46,534 bases of DNA, taken from contig MPUH01000549.1 in assembly GCA_001970955.1 (NCBI GenBank), positions 1 to 46,534 of the forward strand, in the 5' to 3' direction. The notes below the pieces were generated by a model, which saw nothing but the letters and a program-made list of their open reading frames with translations, ran no database searches and was not told the origin of the DNA. This document shows, one piece after another, positions 20,976-32,700 of this stretch (its first letter is position 1; every line of letters starts with the position of its first letter). The stretch is from Stentor coeruleus (lineage: Eukaryota > Ciliophora > Heterotrichea > Heterotrichida > Stentoridae). A program made the position numbers and the translations under genes.

Positions 20976-21767
20976 TTACTGGAGCTTTCCCCCAAGCATA
21001 GCATTCATAAACTGAGTAAAAGCTCCAACAATTTCCGAAGGTTCAGTCTTGACCTTGACAAATCCGAGTTTTTTAGGGACAATCTTCTCTATTTCTTGTC
21101 CAGGCTCGATACTCAAACTCGGTGGGCCTTTCAAGCTTTTCTCCGCCTGGGCTAAAGATGGTTTTAATCTAGCTTTTCTAGGGATTTTCGTATTTTGACG
21201 AAGTTCTTCAACATCAGAATGCTCTTCAAAAATATCTAAAACAAAAGTCTTTTTGATCCAAATGAAAAGTTTCTTCCAGTTATCTACACATTTTTCTATA
21301 TGTGGGGAATTACTTTCTAAACTATCCACACAACAAGATATCTTGAAAACTCCACATAAGTTGTCAATACGGGAAAGTATTAAGTACTTTGTCTTAAAAA
21401 GGTCAACAATTTTGCGAAAGATTTCTTTAAATACAGGATTTGAAAAGTTAAATCCATGGTTTTTTATACAAAACGCCTTGAAATTTGTGCTGAGAACTTC
21501 GAAGGACTTGTAAGTATTTATGATATCATCCCATGCGGACTGCTCATCAAGAAGATATTTGAGTTTTGTCGATGATGAAGAAGTTAAACAAGGGATTTTA
21601 ACAAGTTTTAAAGCAAAGGAACAAAAGCTACTATATAAAAAAGAATTGTGGCAAGGGATTATCTTACTCTTGATTTGGCTTGCAGGAGAGGATTCAAGAT
21701 CTTTACGAAGCTTCTTGTCACGGCGGAACATCGACGCTTCGCATTTATATACGGGGCATATCATCAT
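20976..21767 (-). CDS. Hypothetical protein, 263 aa
   Basis: Not recognised. The N-terminal half is rich in Cys, Phe and Lys with helix-like stretches (AWDDIINTYKSFEVLSTNFK, FRKIVDLFKTKYLILSRI). The C-terminal 70 residues are Pro/Lys/Ser-rich and end with a short hydrophobic helix (GAFTQFMNAMLGG). Its first ATG is only 20 nt after the stop of the glucosidase gene on the same strand; Met13 is an alternative start. With so little space, its promoter must lie inside the upstream gene, or the two may share a transcript. Confidence 0.6.
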   Translation of the reverse strand: MMICPVYKCEASMFRRDKKLRKDLESSPASQIKSKIIPCHNSFLYSSFCSFALKLVKIPCLTSSSSTKLKYLLDEQSAWDDIINTYKSFEVLSTNFKAFCIKNHGFNFSNPVFKEIFRKIVDLFKTKYLILSRIDNLCGVFKISCCVDSLESNSPHIEKCVDNWKKLFIWIKKTFVLDIFEEHSDVEELRQNTKIPRKARLKPSLAQAEKSLKGPPSLSIEPGQEIEKIVPKKLGFVKVKTEPSEIVGAFTQFMNAMLGGKLQ

Positions 21768-21787
21768 TTATATGAACCTAAAATAAT

Positions 21788-24460
21788 TTAGAAATCTAAG
21801 ACTATAACCCATGGCTCATTGATTTTAGCTTTGGTCATTTTGATTGTTAGAACTTGGTCTATGATGGTGAAATAAAGGTCTTGATTCCCACATCCACTTT
21901 CTAATCTGATGTGATTTGGACTATTAGGTAAGCCGAGTATAGTAATTGTTTCAATAGAATTTGATGATGACCATGGATGATCGACGCTATATCTTAAAGA
22001 ATTGTCGCTGAATTCAAATATACTTGTAAGGTAGTCACCGTTTTTATAATTAAAAGTTTTGAAGTCATCAACAAAAAGAGTGCCTTTAGCTTTGTAGCTA
22101 CTGTCCAGGACGACTAGTAACGAGTATGGGTCGTTTTTCATTAAGGCCGAGCTACGTCTTTGGCGGTTTTGCATTGGGATAATGTGCCCACCTTTAAGAT
22201 AAACAGGTACAGCATCCTTAGTTACAGTTGCATCAGTATATCCTCTTACAGTAATTTCTTTATACCCATGAAAATCAAACCACCTTCCTTCAGGCACATA
22301 CAATTTCACTGACTGTTGAGAAGGTTTACTAAGCCCTGTAACCATAATAGCTTCTCCAACAAAATACTGTTTATCAATCTTACTCACATTTAAATCTTCA
22401 GTATACATCATAAACAATGGTCTCATAATCGGTAAACTCATTTCAGCATGTTCATAGAAAAGTGTATACCAATAAGGTAAAAGTCTATATCTTTCTTTTA
22501 TAGACTCTCTTATCCTATTTAAAGATTCTTCACCAAATACCCAAGGTTCACGTTTATCAGTTTCAATATGTGCATGTGATCTAAAAAATGGTGAATATGC
22601 GCCTATTTGATACCATCTTTCCATAAGTTCAGCTGATGGGTTATAGAAAAAACCCCCAACATCAGAGCCACAAAAACTAAGTCCACCAAGTGTAACACCA
22701 AGACACATAGGTACTGATGCTTCCATATATTCCCATTTAGCCATATTATCCCCAGTCCATATAGCTCCATATTTTTGACTCCCAGCATAAAAAGCTCTTG
22801 ATAATATAAACGGTCTATCATTTGGAGATCTTTTAATAAGTCCTTCATATGTTGCTCTATGTGTCATAATTCCATACAAATTATGAATTTCTCTATGCTC
22901 TACATCAAACATATGCAAATTTGTCTTGGGCATTGTGTTCTCTGGACCACCAAAAACTGCAGGTTCATTCATATCATTCCATATAAACACATCTAAAGTT
23001 GTATCTTTGTAGTTTTTCAATTCAAACTGTGATGCCCAGTAATCTCTTGTTTCTTCTCTCATGAAATCTGGCCATGATGATGTCCCAGGCCAACAATGTC
23101 CTTCATAATCATCTCCATTTTGATTTTTCACATAATAACCTATATATTATATACCTTTATCTTTAAACCCTTGACCTACTTGGAAATTATTTCTTTTACT
23201 CATATGTGGGTCGACTATTGTCACTATTTTTCTACCATGTTCAGCTAATTCATTTATCATTTTTACAGGTTCAGGGAAAGATGAATAATCCCAAGTAAAA
23301 TACATTCGATTAGGTGTATGTTCAATATCAAGCCATATAACATCCATTGGGATATCGTGATCTTCAAAACCTTGTTCGATTTCTTTAACTTCTTTTTGAG
23401 TAAAATAATTCCAACGGCATTGATGATAAGCTATAGAAAACATTGGTGGAAATGATGGAGGACCAGTTAGACGAGTGAATGTTTGCACGAGGTTTATTGG
23501 ATTAGCTTCTAAGAAAAGGAAAATATCAAGGACACCGGTTTCAGAAAACCAATGGATTCTTTTAGAACTGTGCCCATTGTATGCTGAGGATTGTATATCT
23601 ACCCAAGTCTCAGAAGGGTTGTTCCAGAAAAAACCCCCGTTCTTGTTTAAGATAAATGGGATATTCCCATATAGAGTCATACGTTCATTAAGCTCAAATT
23701 CAAAAACATCAAGATTATAAAGACGATAAGGTTCACTATTCTCTGTATCAATCAAAGAAAGACTATCTGAATGTTCAGGTATTCCATATATATCAGAAGT
23801 CTTAGCAAATGTTATATCCAAACCTATACTGCTTGGTCCACGAGGATTATTATCAGTAAAATCTCTCCAGTTCTCTTCCCATAGTGGATAATCACCAGGT
23901 ACCCCAGTGGCATCTATTAAATTATAATCGTTATGGCTTAAGACTGTATCACGAGTCCTATACCTTTCGAAATTTAATAAAGACCTTTCGTTTATGTGGT
24001 AAATTAATGAATCTTTGTAATAGCCTTGAATATTAATTGGAGAGTATGTTAGAATGTATTTGTAATCGCCATATGCCCAAATAGCTTGAGTTGATGTTAA
24101 CTGTGTTACATCTTTACGATGGATGTTTTCCAGATTCAGAATTAGATCGTCTGGAGTGTGGTAGCGCTTGTGGAGTGGATTGATTTCATTTAGATAAAAA
24201 CGAAGGACGTTGTTACTAAGATAGTATGCTTCACCTGTAAGGAATGGGGAAGACTCTTGATCACTTTTTACCTTGAAAGTGATTCCGCTCGCAGCTTTGA
24301 CCACAGACTCAGGGACAATAGAGTAACTAATTTTGTAAGAAGTGTTTCTAGCAAGGGCTCTATTCCTTACACAAAATCCAAGATCTTTGCAGGTTTTGAA
24401 CTCATGCCTTTTCACCGCTAAGACAGCTAAAACTAGCACTACAAATGCCAAAGTTTTCAT
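21788..24460 (-). CDS. GANAB: Glucosidase II alpha subunit (GH31 alpha-glucosidase)
   Basis: Trims the inner alpha-1,3-linked glucoses from N-glycans in the ER, working with a beta subunit that carries the retention signal. A 15-nt intron at 23140-23154 (GTATATAATATATAG on the minus strand) joins two frames into 885 aa. A signal peptide (MKTLAFVVLVLAVLAVKRH) is followed by the FKTCKDLGFCVRNR segment typical of the ER enzyme rather than lysosomal GH31. The GH31 nucleophile motif WNDMNEP puts Asp at about residue 491. The acid/base motif WTGDNMAKWEY puts Asp at about 566. There is no KDEL-type C-terminus, as expected for the alpha subunit. Length matches the family (about 900). Confidence 0.95.
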
Positions 24461-25086
24461 ATTATTTCAACATAAATTTTTAATCATCAAAACTTACTAT
24501 AAATCAATATCAAAATTCCAAATCTATATATACACTATCCTTATCTTATAGCCTAATAGCATCTATGATACAAATTTTCATATTAATTTGATTATTTTTC
24601 CTCTTGATCCATGATAGAAAAAAACTTATGCAACCAATAAATCTAGAATTTAGAAATCCAAAAGAAAAAACAGGTGGGTTTATTTAGCCTACAGTTATCT
24701 TTGATAGAAGTTTATAACATTATATAAATGATCCAATTAGCCAAACTATAGGCAAAAACTAATCAATTTTCTCAGTAAAATTCAAACACTATGATAAAAT
24801 ATCCTTTATTTAAAGAACATAACTTTATTGTGAATCAAGTTATCTGCTTTAAATTCGTAATAATGTTTTAAAATTTTTGGTTATCTTTTTTAGTTAGCTG
24901 AAAATGTTTTTGAATTTGAGAATATAGTATTAATTAATCTTTTTCAAAATGTTTTTCAAACCATATGCCAACTTGAAAAAAACCCGTCAATCATCCCACT
25001 TCATAAAAAAATTCTCTAACCCAACTATTCATCTCATCTAATCCTATCATATCTCACATTCAATCTCAAATAAACTATTCAAAAAA
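24461..25086. other. Intergenic, divergent promoters
   Basis: A/C-rich at both ends (24470-24560 and 24960-25086) and mixed in the middle. It departs from the usual G-then-C arrangement. No gene seen. Confidence 0.5.
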
Positions 25087-26481
25087 ATGCTTATATTTAT
25101 AATATCCCATATGTCTTTAGACTCTTTTGAGATTATAAGAAAACTAGGCGAAGGGGCCTTTTCATGTGTATACAAAGTCAATCGGAAATCAGATGGCCAA
25201 TGTTACGCGCTGAAAAAAGTGAAACTTGGAACATTATGCATAAAAGAAAAAGAAAATGCCCTGAATGAAATTCGAATCATGGCATCATTTTGTCATAGTA
25301 ATATAATCGCTTACAAAGATTCTTTTATCGATGAAAAATCAAATACATTATGTATTGTTATGGAACTTGCAGAAGGAGGAGATTTACATAAAAAAATAAA
25401 TGAACATAAAAAACAAGGGTCGAATTTTTCAGAATATGAAATTTGGTCAACTCTTATGCAGATTACTTATGGACTTAAGGTTTTACATAATGCAAATATT
25501 ATTCATAGGGATTTAAAGTGCGCGAATATTTTTGTTACTAAAGATGGGGTTATTAAACTAGGAGATTTGAATGTATCGAAAGTTAATAAATTAGGATTAG
25601 CATATACACAGACTGGAACACCTTATTATGCTAGTCCAGAAGTTTGGAGAGATAAACCTTATACGTATTCTTCTGATATTTGGTCATTGGGATGTGTGAT
25701 TTATGAAATGGCTGCATTGGAACCACCTTTTGTTGCCTCAGATATGCAGGCGCTTTATAAGAAAATAATCAAAGGTGAATATCCTGAAATTCCGCATATA
25801 TATAGTGATTCACTAGTAAGAGTAATTCGACATCTTTTACAAGTCAATCCTAATCTTAGACCAACTTGTGAGCAAATTCTTAATTTCCCAACAGTAAAAA
25901 GATATACGAGTTTCAGTCCAAGAAAAGACTCGGAAAATCCAGATTTGTTGAAGACTATAAAATTCGAACCTTGCATCCAAAATCTTAAAACTAAACTTCC
26001 ATCGCCGAATTATGAAAATAGAGGTATGAGTGCAAATTATAAAATCTTAGGGAGTTATTCTAATCGAGATATAAGTACTCGTGGCCAAGAGCTATGTAGA
26101 AACATAAGTTTAAATAGTCGTGAGTCTCCCAAAATGCCTATTTTAAGACAAGTCAGCTTAGAAGCTCTTGAAAGAAATAACCGCCATAGAAACCTTTTAA
26201 GACTAGAAGGTGATGTTCCAGACATCCTCAACAAATATCCAATATTTAAACCGCCAATAATCTCCCCAGAAAAATACGCAAAGAAAATTGAAGAAATAGT
26301 CAATAGGAAATTTCCTGATTCATCTATCAAACCACTAAACAAAATAGGTATGATGATTATAGAAACCCCAAAACCCCCATTAAGAATTCCACCATTAATT
26401 CAAAGCCCTTTATTAATGCCTATGTTTAAAGAGCCTGTGCTTAATGGACAAGCTTATAAAGTCGAAAAAATAGTTAATTAA
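25087..26481 (+). CDS. NEK-family serine/threonine kinase, 464 aa
   Basis: Kinase domain from about residue 14 to 272. Glycine loop GEGAFSCV at 21-28, ATP-binding Lys43 (YALKKV), alpha-C Glu61, catalytic HRDLKCAN with Asp142. The metal-binding motif is Asp160 in GDLNVSKV, so DFG is replaced by DLN. Activation segment TGTPYYASPEVW. The overall pattern (EMAALEPPFVASDMQALYKK) is NIMA-related. The C-terminal 190 residues are Pro/Arg-rich with no recognised domain. NEK kinases are expanded in ciliates and act on cilia, microtubules and the cell cycle. Met9 (25111) is a likelier start than Met1, because the kinase homology begins just after it. No intron is needed. Confidence 0.92.
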   Translation: MLIFIISHMSLDSFEIIRKLGEGAFSCVYKVNRKSDGQCYALKKVKLGTLCIKEKENALNEIRIMASFCHSNIIAYKDSFIDEKSNTLCIVMELAEGGDLHKKINEHKKQGSNFSEYEIWSTLMQITYGLKVLHNANIIHRDLKCANIFVTKDGVIKLGDLNVSKVNKLGLAYTQTGTPYYASPEVWRDKPYTYSSDIWSLGCVIYEMAALEPPFVASDMQALYKKIIKGEYPEIPHIYSDSLVRVIRHLLQVNPNLRPTCEQILNFPTVKRYTSFSPRKDSENPDLLKTIKFEPCIQNLKTKLPSPNYENRGMSANYKILGSYSNRDISTRGQELCRNISLNSRESPKMPILRQVSLEALERNNRHRNLLRLEGDVPDILNKYPIFKPPIISPEKYAKKIEEIVNRKFPDSSIKPLNKIGMMIIETPKPPLRIPPLIQSPLLMPMFKEPVLNGQAYKVEKIVN

Positions 26482-26927
26482 GCATTGAGACTATTAAAAT
26501 AAACTTATTTTATATATAATTGGTTTATATTTTGATAGAATATATTAGAAAAAATGATTTTTGAATCCGAGGACTTAAAAGTTTATATGAAGGGTTTGGA
26601 AAATGAAGCTGGGTTTTTCATAGATTTTTAGAGGTGAGGAAATTGTAGTGATTTGAGTTGGGAAATATGAAATGAAAGGAAAATTATTATATAGTTTATA
26701 AGGTAAAAAACTGTATTTTCAATTAATCTACACCTTCTCAGCAATTCCTCAACAAATCCAATTATTTTTTTCATATAATTTTCTATCTAAAACCTATACA
26801 ATATTTATTACAAAAATAACTCTATATAATTAAGTAATTGTTTAATTAATATCTTATAAGCTCATAATTTAGTATCAATTTTAATCCATTCCCAAACGAT
26901 TATTAACTNCATAATTTAGTATCAATT
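26482..26927. other. Intergenic, convergent
   Basis: G-rich to about 26700 and A/C-rich afterwards. It ends in the first of two gap-flanking duplications. No gene seen. Confidence 0.5.
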
Positions 26928-26955
26928 TTAATCCATTCCCAAACGATTATTAACT
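26863..26955. repeat. 46-nt direct repeat around N at 26909
   Basis: Bases 26863-26908 recur at 26910-26955. Both copies contain the last codons and stop of the AGC kinase gene. Likely unmerged contig overlap. Confidence 0.9.
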
Positions 26956-28846
26956 GAATGCCTTGTACTAATAAAGCTCTTACACATCCCAGCACTAGAT
27001 TTTTTTGTCCTCTGAATAGCACTTTCATTCTTACTTTTATGAATAAATTTCTGAACAACTTTCACTGAAGCTAGCTCAGGGCCAATTTTTGTAGATTTCT
27101 TAGGGGAAATACTTAATGAAGAAGTATTCAAGGTTNTGAATGCCTTGTACTAATAAAGCTCTTACACATCCCAGCACTAGATTTTTTTGTCCTCTGAATA
27201 ACACTTTCATTCTTACTTTTATGAATAAATTTCTGAACAACTTTCACTGAAGCTAGCTCAGGGCCGATTTTTGTAGATTTCTTAGGGGAAATACTTAATG
27301 AAGAAGTATTCAAGGTTTTTTTTGCCGTGCTTTGTGAATGCTGAGGTCTTTTAACTTTAACAGGACTAACCCCAATAAAACTTTTACTAGTTTCATTCTG
27401 TTCCTGACAATCATAAGAAACAGTAAGGTCATGATTTTTAGTTTTTTCTTCTCTTATATAGAAAAAATCTTGAAAAGCCTGATCTTTATTAGGATCAAAA
27501 AAGTTAAAACATTCAAAAATTGGGTCTTTTATACTTGCTGACAAATGCTCAGTCTCGAAATTTGATTTTGAAGAATTAGGTCTAAATGGAGGATTTGTTT
27601 TTTTCTTATAAACAGAATCCCAATTTACCCTTGAAAGCCAAATATGGTCTTTGATTTCTTTCATCCCTAATATTGACCCAAGACGTAATGTAGGTTCTTT
27701 ACGTAAAAGCCCACGAAGTAAAGATTGGGCTTCTTGGGATAAATATTTAGGGATTTTTATGTCTTCATTGAGGATTTTATCATATAGTTTTTTTCGGTCC
27801 TTGTCCCAGAACGGAGGAAGACCTGTGAGCATTTCATATAAAAATGATCCTAAGCTGTAGTAGTCAACACTTTTCGTGTACCCACTTCTTCTGAGCATTT
27901 CTGGACTTAGATACTCATGGCTTCCACAGAAACTATGTTGTCGACCTCCATTATCTTCTTTTGCCAAGCCAAAATCTATAAGTTTTATATGCCCATCTAC
28001 ATCAATTAACGTGTTTTCAGGTTTTAAGTCTCTAAATATAATTTTCTGTTTATGTAGATATTCAATCGCCAATACAATCTCACAAAAATAAAACCTTGCT
28101 TGTTCTTCAGTCATCCTTCCCAAATTATGAAGATGGAAAAACAATTCTCCCCCTGGACAAAAATCTGTGACCATCAACAACTGTGAATTCTATATAAACT
28201 TTACAGTTTGAAAAGCCCATCTCAATGTATTAACAAATGGATGATCTAATTTTCTCATAATCAAACATTCAGAATTAATATGCCTAGCTTTATTTTCTTT
28301 CAATATAAAATCTTTCTGCATAACTTTAAGTGCATATAAATACCCAGTATCCCTTTTTCTAACAAGAAACACATTAGAAAAACCCCCTTTGCCAATAACA
28401 GAAATTGCTTCAAACCAAGCTATAGAAATTTCTAAAGGTATAACTTGACCTGTTATTGGGGTTAATATAGTATTGTCTTTAATAATATTTACTGATCTTT
28501 CAAAATCCTGTAGCCAAACGTCAATAACGTCAATTCTTTCAGCAGTTCGAAGACCTACTATTTGATTTGCTTCAGGGAAAAGCCGTATTGCTTCAGATAA
28601 TAACCAGCCACAGGTTAAAAAAGTATCTTCAATATAAACTAGTTTTTCACTGTGACGATATCGGATTCTTATTGATTTTAAACCTAGTCTTGCTTTTTGG
28701 GATATTGAAGTTGATGATCTATTATGGTGGATTTCATTATACAACGCGGATGAAGCGGATTGCTCTAGTGGCATTAGTTGGCCCATATCGTTAATTATTA
28801 CTAGATCATTTATGTAACATGTGATATTTTTATGTAAAAAGTTCAA
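26928..28846 (-). CDS. AGC-family protein kinase, broken by an assembly gap
   Basis: A 15-nt intron at 28190-28204 (GTAAAGTTTATATAG on the minus strand) joins the two exons. Residues 1-140 have no recognised domain. The kinase domain starts near 145: glycine loop GKGGFSNVF (152-160), Lys174, IIFRDLKPEN with Asp268, DFGLAK with Asp286, and activation segment HSFCGSHEYLSPEM. An AGC-type tail follows, with NPPFRPN and a hydrophobic-motif-like FQDFFYI. The usual activation-loop Thr is Ser (about 300). An N at 27136 interrupts the 3' end and its flanks are a 181-nt duplication. Collapsing it gives about 573 aa ending RLGMD, TAA at 26928-26930. Closest by motifs to Akt/SGK/S6K-like kinases; the exact subfamily is not decided. 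Confidence 0.9.
26955..27317. repeat. 181-nt direct repeat around N at 27136
   Basis: Bases 26955-27135 recur at 27137-27317 with two substitutions. One changes Ala to Val in the encoded kinase tail and the other is synonymous. The duplication lies in the coding region and breaks the frame at the N. Confidence 0.92.
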
Positions 28847-29269
28847 CTTTTTTATTTATTCGACTAATCATTTCTTTGATTTTTTCTCTTTTTATGTATT
28901 ACCCAATATAGTTTTTAATGTTTTTACAATACTAATTTTTCTTAGGTTGTAATAGTTATTATAAATATAATATTTTCTCTCATATCATCATTTTTGCTTT
29001 ATCACATCAACTAATAAGTCCCTTTTAATATTAACTAATCTAACTTAAGCATAAACCCTCAAATTTCCCCACCTATTCCACTACCTATAATTCCTAAAAT
29101 ATTAAATCAATTTCATTATATAATTCATCATATCCATCTTCCTTCAAAACCTATCACATCTTTAACTTAAATCACTAATACAAAACTTTAATATAATAAT
29201 TTTATTATCAAAACACATATTTTAATTGTAAATACTCGAACAATATTAATTTTCCAATGTAAAAAACTA
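28847..29269. other. Intergenic, divergent promoters
   Basis: T-rich and mixed to about 28990, then strongly A/C-rich and G-poor up to 29269. No gene seen. Confidence 0.5.
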
Positions 29270-29785
29270 ATGAGACCTACAAATTTAGGCTTCCGAAGCC
29301 CAAAAGAAAGAACTGCAGAATACAATTACCCCAACGTGACCTTTGACGGTAGGTCTTTGCCTTATTTACATACTGAAAATAATCATTCATCAATGCCTAC
29401 AAGTAAAAGATTTTCCCTATACGAGTCTTTAGCCCGTAGAACAAGCGCTACAGTTGGCCCAGGTTCTTACAATGTCCGTGAAGAACCTCTTCAACATTGG
29501 AACATATCTGGAACACCAAAAATCAGACCTTATCATGCAATAAAAGATCCTACCTCTAATGCTTATCTTTTTATTGGAAATCAAATGGTCTATGACTCTA
29601 GCCTTATAAAAAAATCTCGCAGGTCTTCAGTCCCTAGTTTAGAAACTAGTGATATAAAACCTGCACGTAATAGTTCAACAACTACTCCTAAAAAAGAACC
29701 TAATATTAAACAAGACACATTAGAAAAAATGAAAAATTCGCCTTATCTTGGGCATAGAAATAAAAATAATCCTATTATTGGCTAA
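29270..29785 (+). CDS. GPGSY-motif (STPGR-like) protein, 171 aa
   Basis: A small basic protein with one clear sperm-tail PG-rich-type motif, SATVGPGSYNV, around residues 60-69 and a second weaker Pro/Gly/Tyr segment near SGTPKIRPYHAIKDP. Such repeats occur in proteins that bind ciliary and cortical microtubules, some inside the doublet lumen. That role is inferred from the motif alone. The C-terminal 50 residues are Ser/Thr/Lys-rich. The stop codon (29783-29785) lies inside the 3' end of the minus-strand channel gene, so the two coding regions overlap by 11 nt. The initiator ATG follows an A/C-rich leader. Confidence 0.7.
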   Translation: MRPTNLGFRSPKERTAEYNYPNVTFDGRSLPYLHTENNHSSMPTSKRFSLYESLARRTSATVGPGSYNVREEPLQHWNISGTPKIRPYHAIKDPTSNAYLFIGNQMVYDSSLIKKSRRSSVPSLETSDIKPARNSSTTTPKKEPNIKQDTLEKMKNSPYLGHRNKNNPIIG

Positions 29786-32700
29786 TTTTTTTTGAGACTT
29801 TTTCTTTGATTTTCTCTTTTTCTTGTTCGAATACATGCTTTGTGAGAATTTCGATTTTTTCTGATTGGATTTGAAGGAGTTTGTCTTGCAATTTAACTTT
29901 TTTTAGAAGATTTTGGTTGTTTTCATAGTTTTTGGATTCGATGCCTTCGATCATTGATTGGAGGGCTCTAAGTTTTCCTTCCCAACTTGCTTCTTGGTCT
30001 TGTTTTTCAAACTCAGTACATTCTTGGAAGAATTGTAGTTTGTTGCTGTTTCTTCTGAAGAACATCATGTTTTCTACTTCTTGGATCATATCCATTAGTT
30101 CTTTCATATCTGCTGAAAGACTATCACTCTGTACTCTATCATAAGTATCTCCAATAATCGAAATAAGCAAATTAAGCATAATAATCGGGTTAATCATTAA
30201 AGCAAAAGTTAAACAAGCATATTCAACAATATCTAATTCTTCAGGTTCAAAATTCCCTAAAACCAAATTATAACTGGTCATTAAATACATAGAAAATGAT
30301 TTAGGTTCACATTTAATCGTCTCTGTTTCTTCACATCTATTAAGGACAATAAACAAAAAACAAAAAGATAAAGTCGAGTAGACAAGTAAAATCAAAAACC
30401 CTTGTATATCTTTACAGACCTGAAACAATAAATTTATAAGATACCTTGTCAATTTAAACAACCTGAAATACGAAATTCCTCTTAAAAAACTCAAGAAAAT
30501 CACTAAAGAAAATACTGAATAAGAAGCATCTTGCCATTCACCAGTCCAAGTTATGATAATATAAGCATAAAGCATTATTCCTCTAGACCAATCAATATAA
30601 TTCCACAAATAAGTAAAATAAAAAGCCCCTGAAACTGAGATTTGGAAAAGTTCATATAACAAAAGCAAAGTGTTGCAGAAAAAAAGCCCAAAACCTGGCC
30701 AAAAACTATCCCCAGAAACTTTGCTTATTTCTGAAAGAAAAGCTGTATAAACACTGAGGATTAAAAGATATACATAAAAGCAAATCCCTTGTACCATCAT
30801 CGGATACTTTGCGTTTTCCCATTTATAAGCTACCATTGCTTGTATTAAAGGACTACGCATAACATTAAGATTTGTACAATTAGCTAAACTTTCTAAGAAC
30901 TCAATACTTCCTTTACTTCCCATAGTATAATTAATACGCACATAGCTTTCTTTGAATAAAATACCTTTACCATGTGTACTTATATCTTCAGAGTTAAAGA
31001 AATCTTCTGGTCTAATCCTTGGGTGGCATGAAATAATCACAATTGGGAAATCAATATCAGGTGAGCAAAACTTAGGCAAACTCCTTCTCATTGCAGGTTG
31101 ATAAATAGCTTCATATATATTCCCAAGTTTAGGAAAAGATTTGTTATTCATCTCAATAATAACATTTTCTAATATCTGAAACAAAAATGGGTTGTTTGTC
31201 CCAATAGCAATCAATGCATCAACAATATCATCTCTTATACCTTTAAGCCCTTTAAGTAAAGATATATACAAAGGATGATATCCATTTTTACTAGGAATAA
31301 TAGGTGCAGTTTCTATAAGAGAAGCATTTAAATAATCTCTTAACCCTAAAAAAGTATAAAAATGCAATGTATTGAAAAAATAAGGAAGGACTACGAATTT
31401 GTCCATAGTAATATCATGAGGTACTGAATTCCCAGTAAGTATATTTTTCATATACGTCAAATACTTTTGCACATTATCTTCAGGGCCAAGGATTCTAGTT
31501 TTAGATGATGTTATAGGATTATCTTGTATATAAATCATTTGATATTCTCCAGTAATAATATCCTCACAATTTTCTGTTATAGTCAAACACAATATAGGTT
31601 GTTTACGGGTCATAAAACTTACAGGGATTCTATACATTAAAGATATAACATGAATACTTCTATCTTTAGATGCTGATAATATAGTCTGACAATCATCAGT
31701 TACATAAATCCCAGTTACCATTTCTGTATGTAAATTGAATATTGATTCTTCAACATTTTCAGCTATATTCCATATAATAACTGTTCCATTTATCCCTCCA
31801 CTTATAACATATCTACCATCATTTGTTATACATAATGATGTAGCTTGTTCTTGTACTTGTAATACTGAGATTTCTTGTATTGATAAAATATCCCAAATTC
31901 TAATAGTTTTATCTGAACTTCCTGAAACGAGAATGTTTTCACTTAGGTGAGATGGACAGTATCCTATACACCAAATGCTTTGTTGATGACCTCTGAGTTG
32001 TTTATTTTCCCATGTATTTAAATCCCATATTAAAACTTTTGAATCCCCACCACCTGTTATAAGTTCACCTGTTGATATAAAACACATATCTCGAATTGGT
32101 CCTTTATGTGCTTGAAAGTCTTTTATATGTGTATAATCTTTAGAGAAAATATAAAGATTACCATAATCATCACCTATAGCAAGTTTTTCACCATCTAAAG
32201 ACATTGAACATTTTAAACCAATACCAGTTGTTGATCCAATTACCCCTGCTTCATCTGAATTTCGACTCCAGAATCTTATTTGATGATCACTACCACAAGA
32301 TACGATATCCCCATTAGCTTCAATAACACTATTAAAATTGTTGTTTAAGATTTTGAAATTACATTCTTCCATGAATTCAGGGAAACTCCATATTTTCAAA
32401 CTTTTATCTTCACTACAACTTACAATGCTTTCGTTGTATGGGGTTATAAGTAAATCTTTTACTTGAGCCATATGAGAATTTAGCGAAATTTCTCTTCGAT
32501 CTTTCATTAAATCCCAAACTCTCATGCTGCTGTCAGTACTTCCTGAGACTAGAAAATTTGTTTCTTCTGTGAATTTTAGAGTGTTGATTATTCCTGTGTG
32601 CTCTGTAAATACATGCATTGGGGTAAAATCGAGGATACTCCAGACTATGACTAGATTGTCAGCACCTCCTGATGCTAAGAGAGTTGAATCAAAGTTCACG

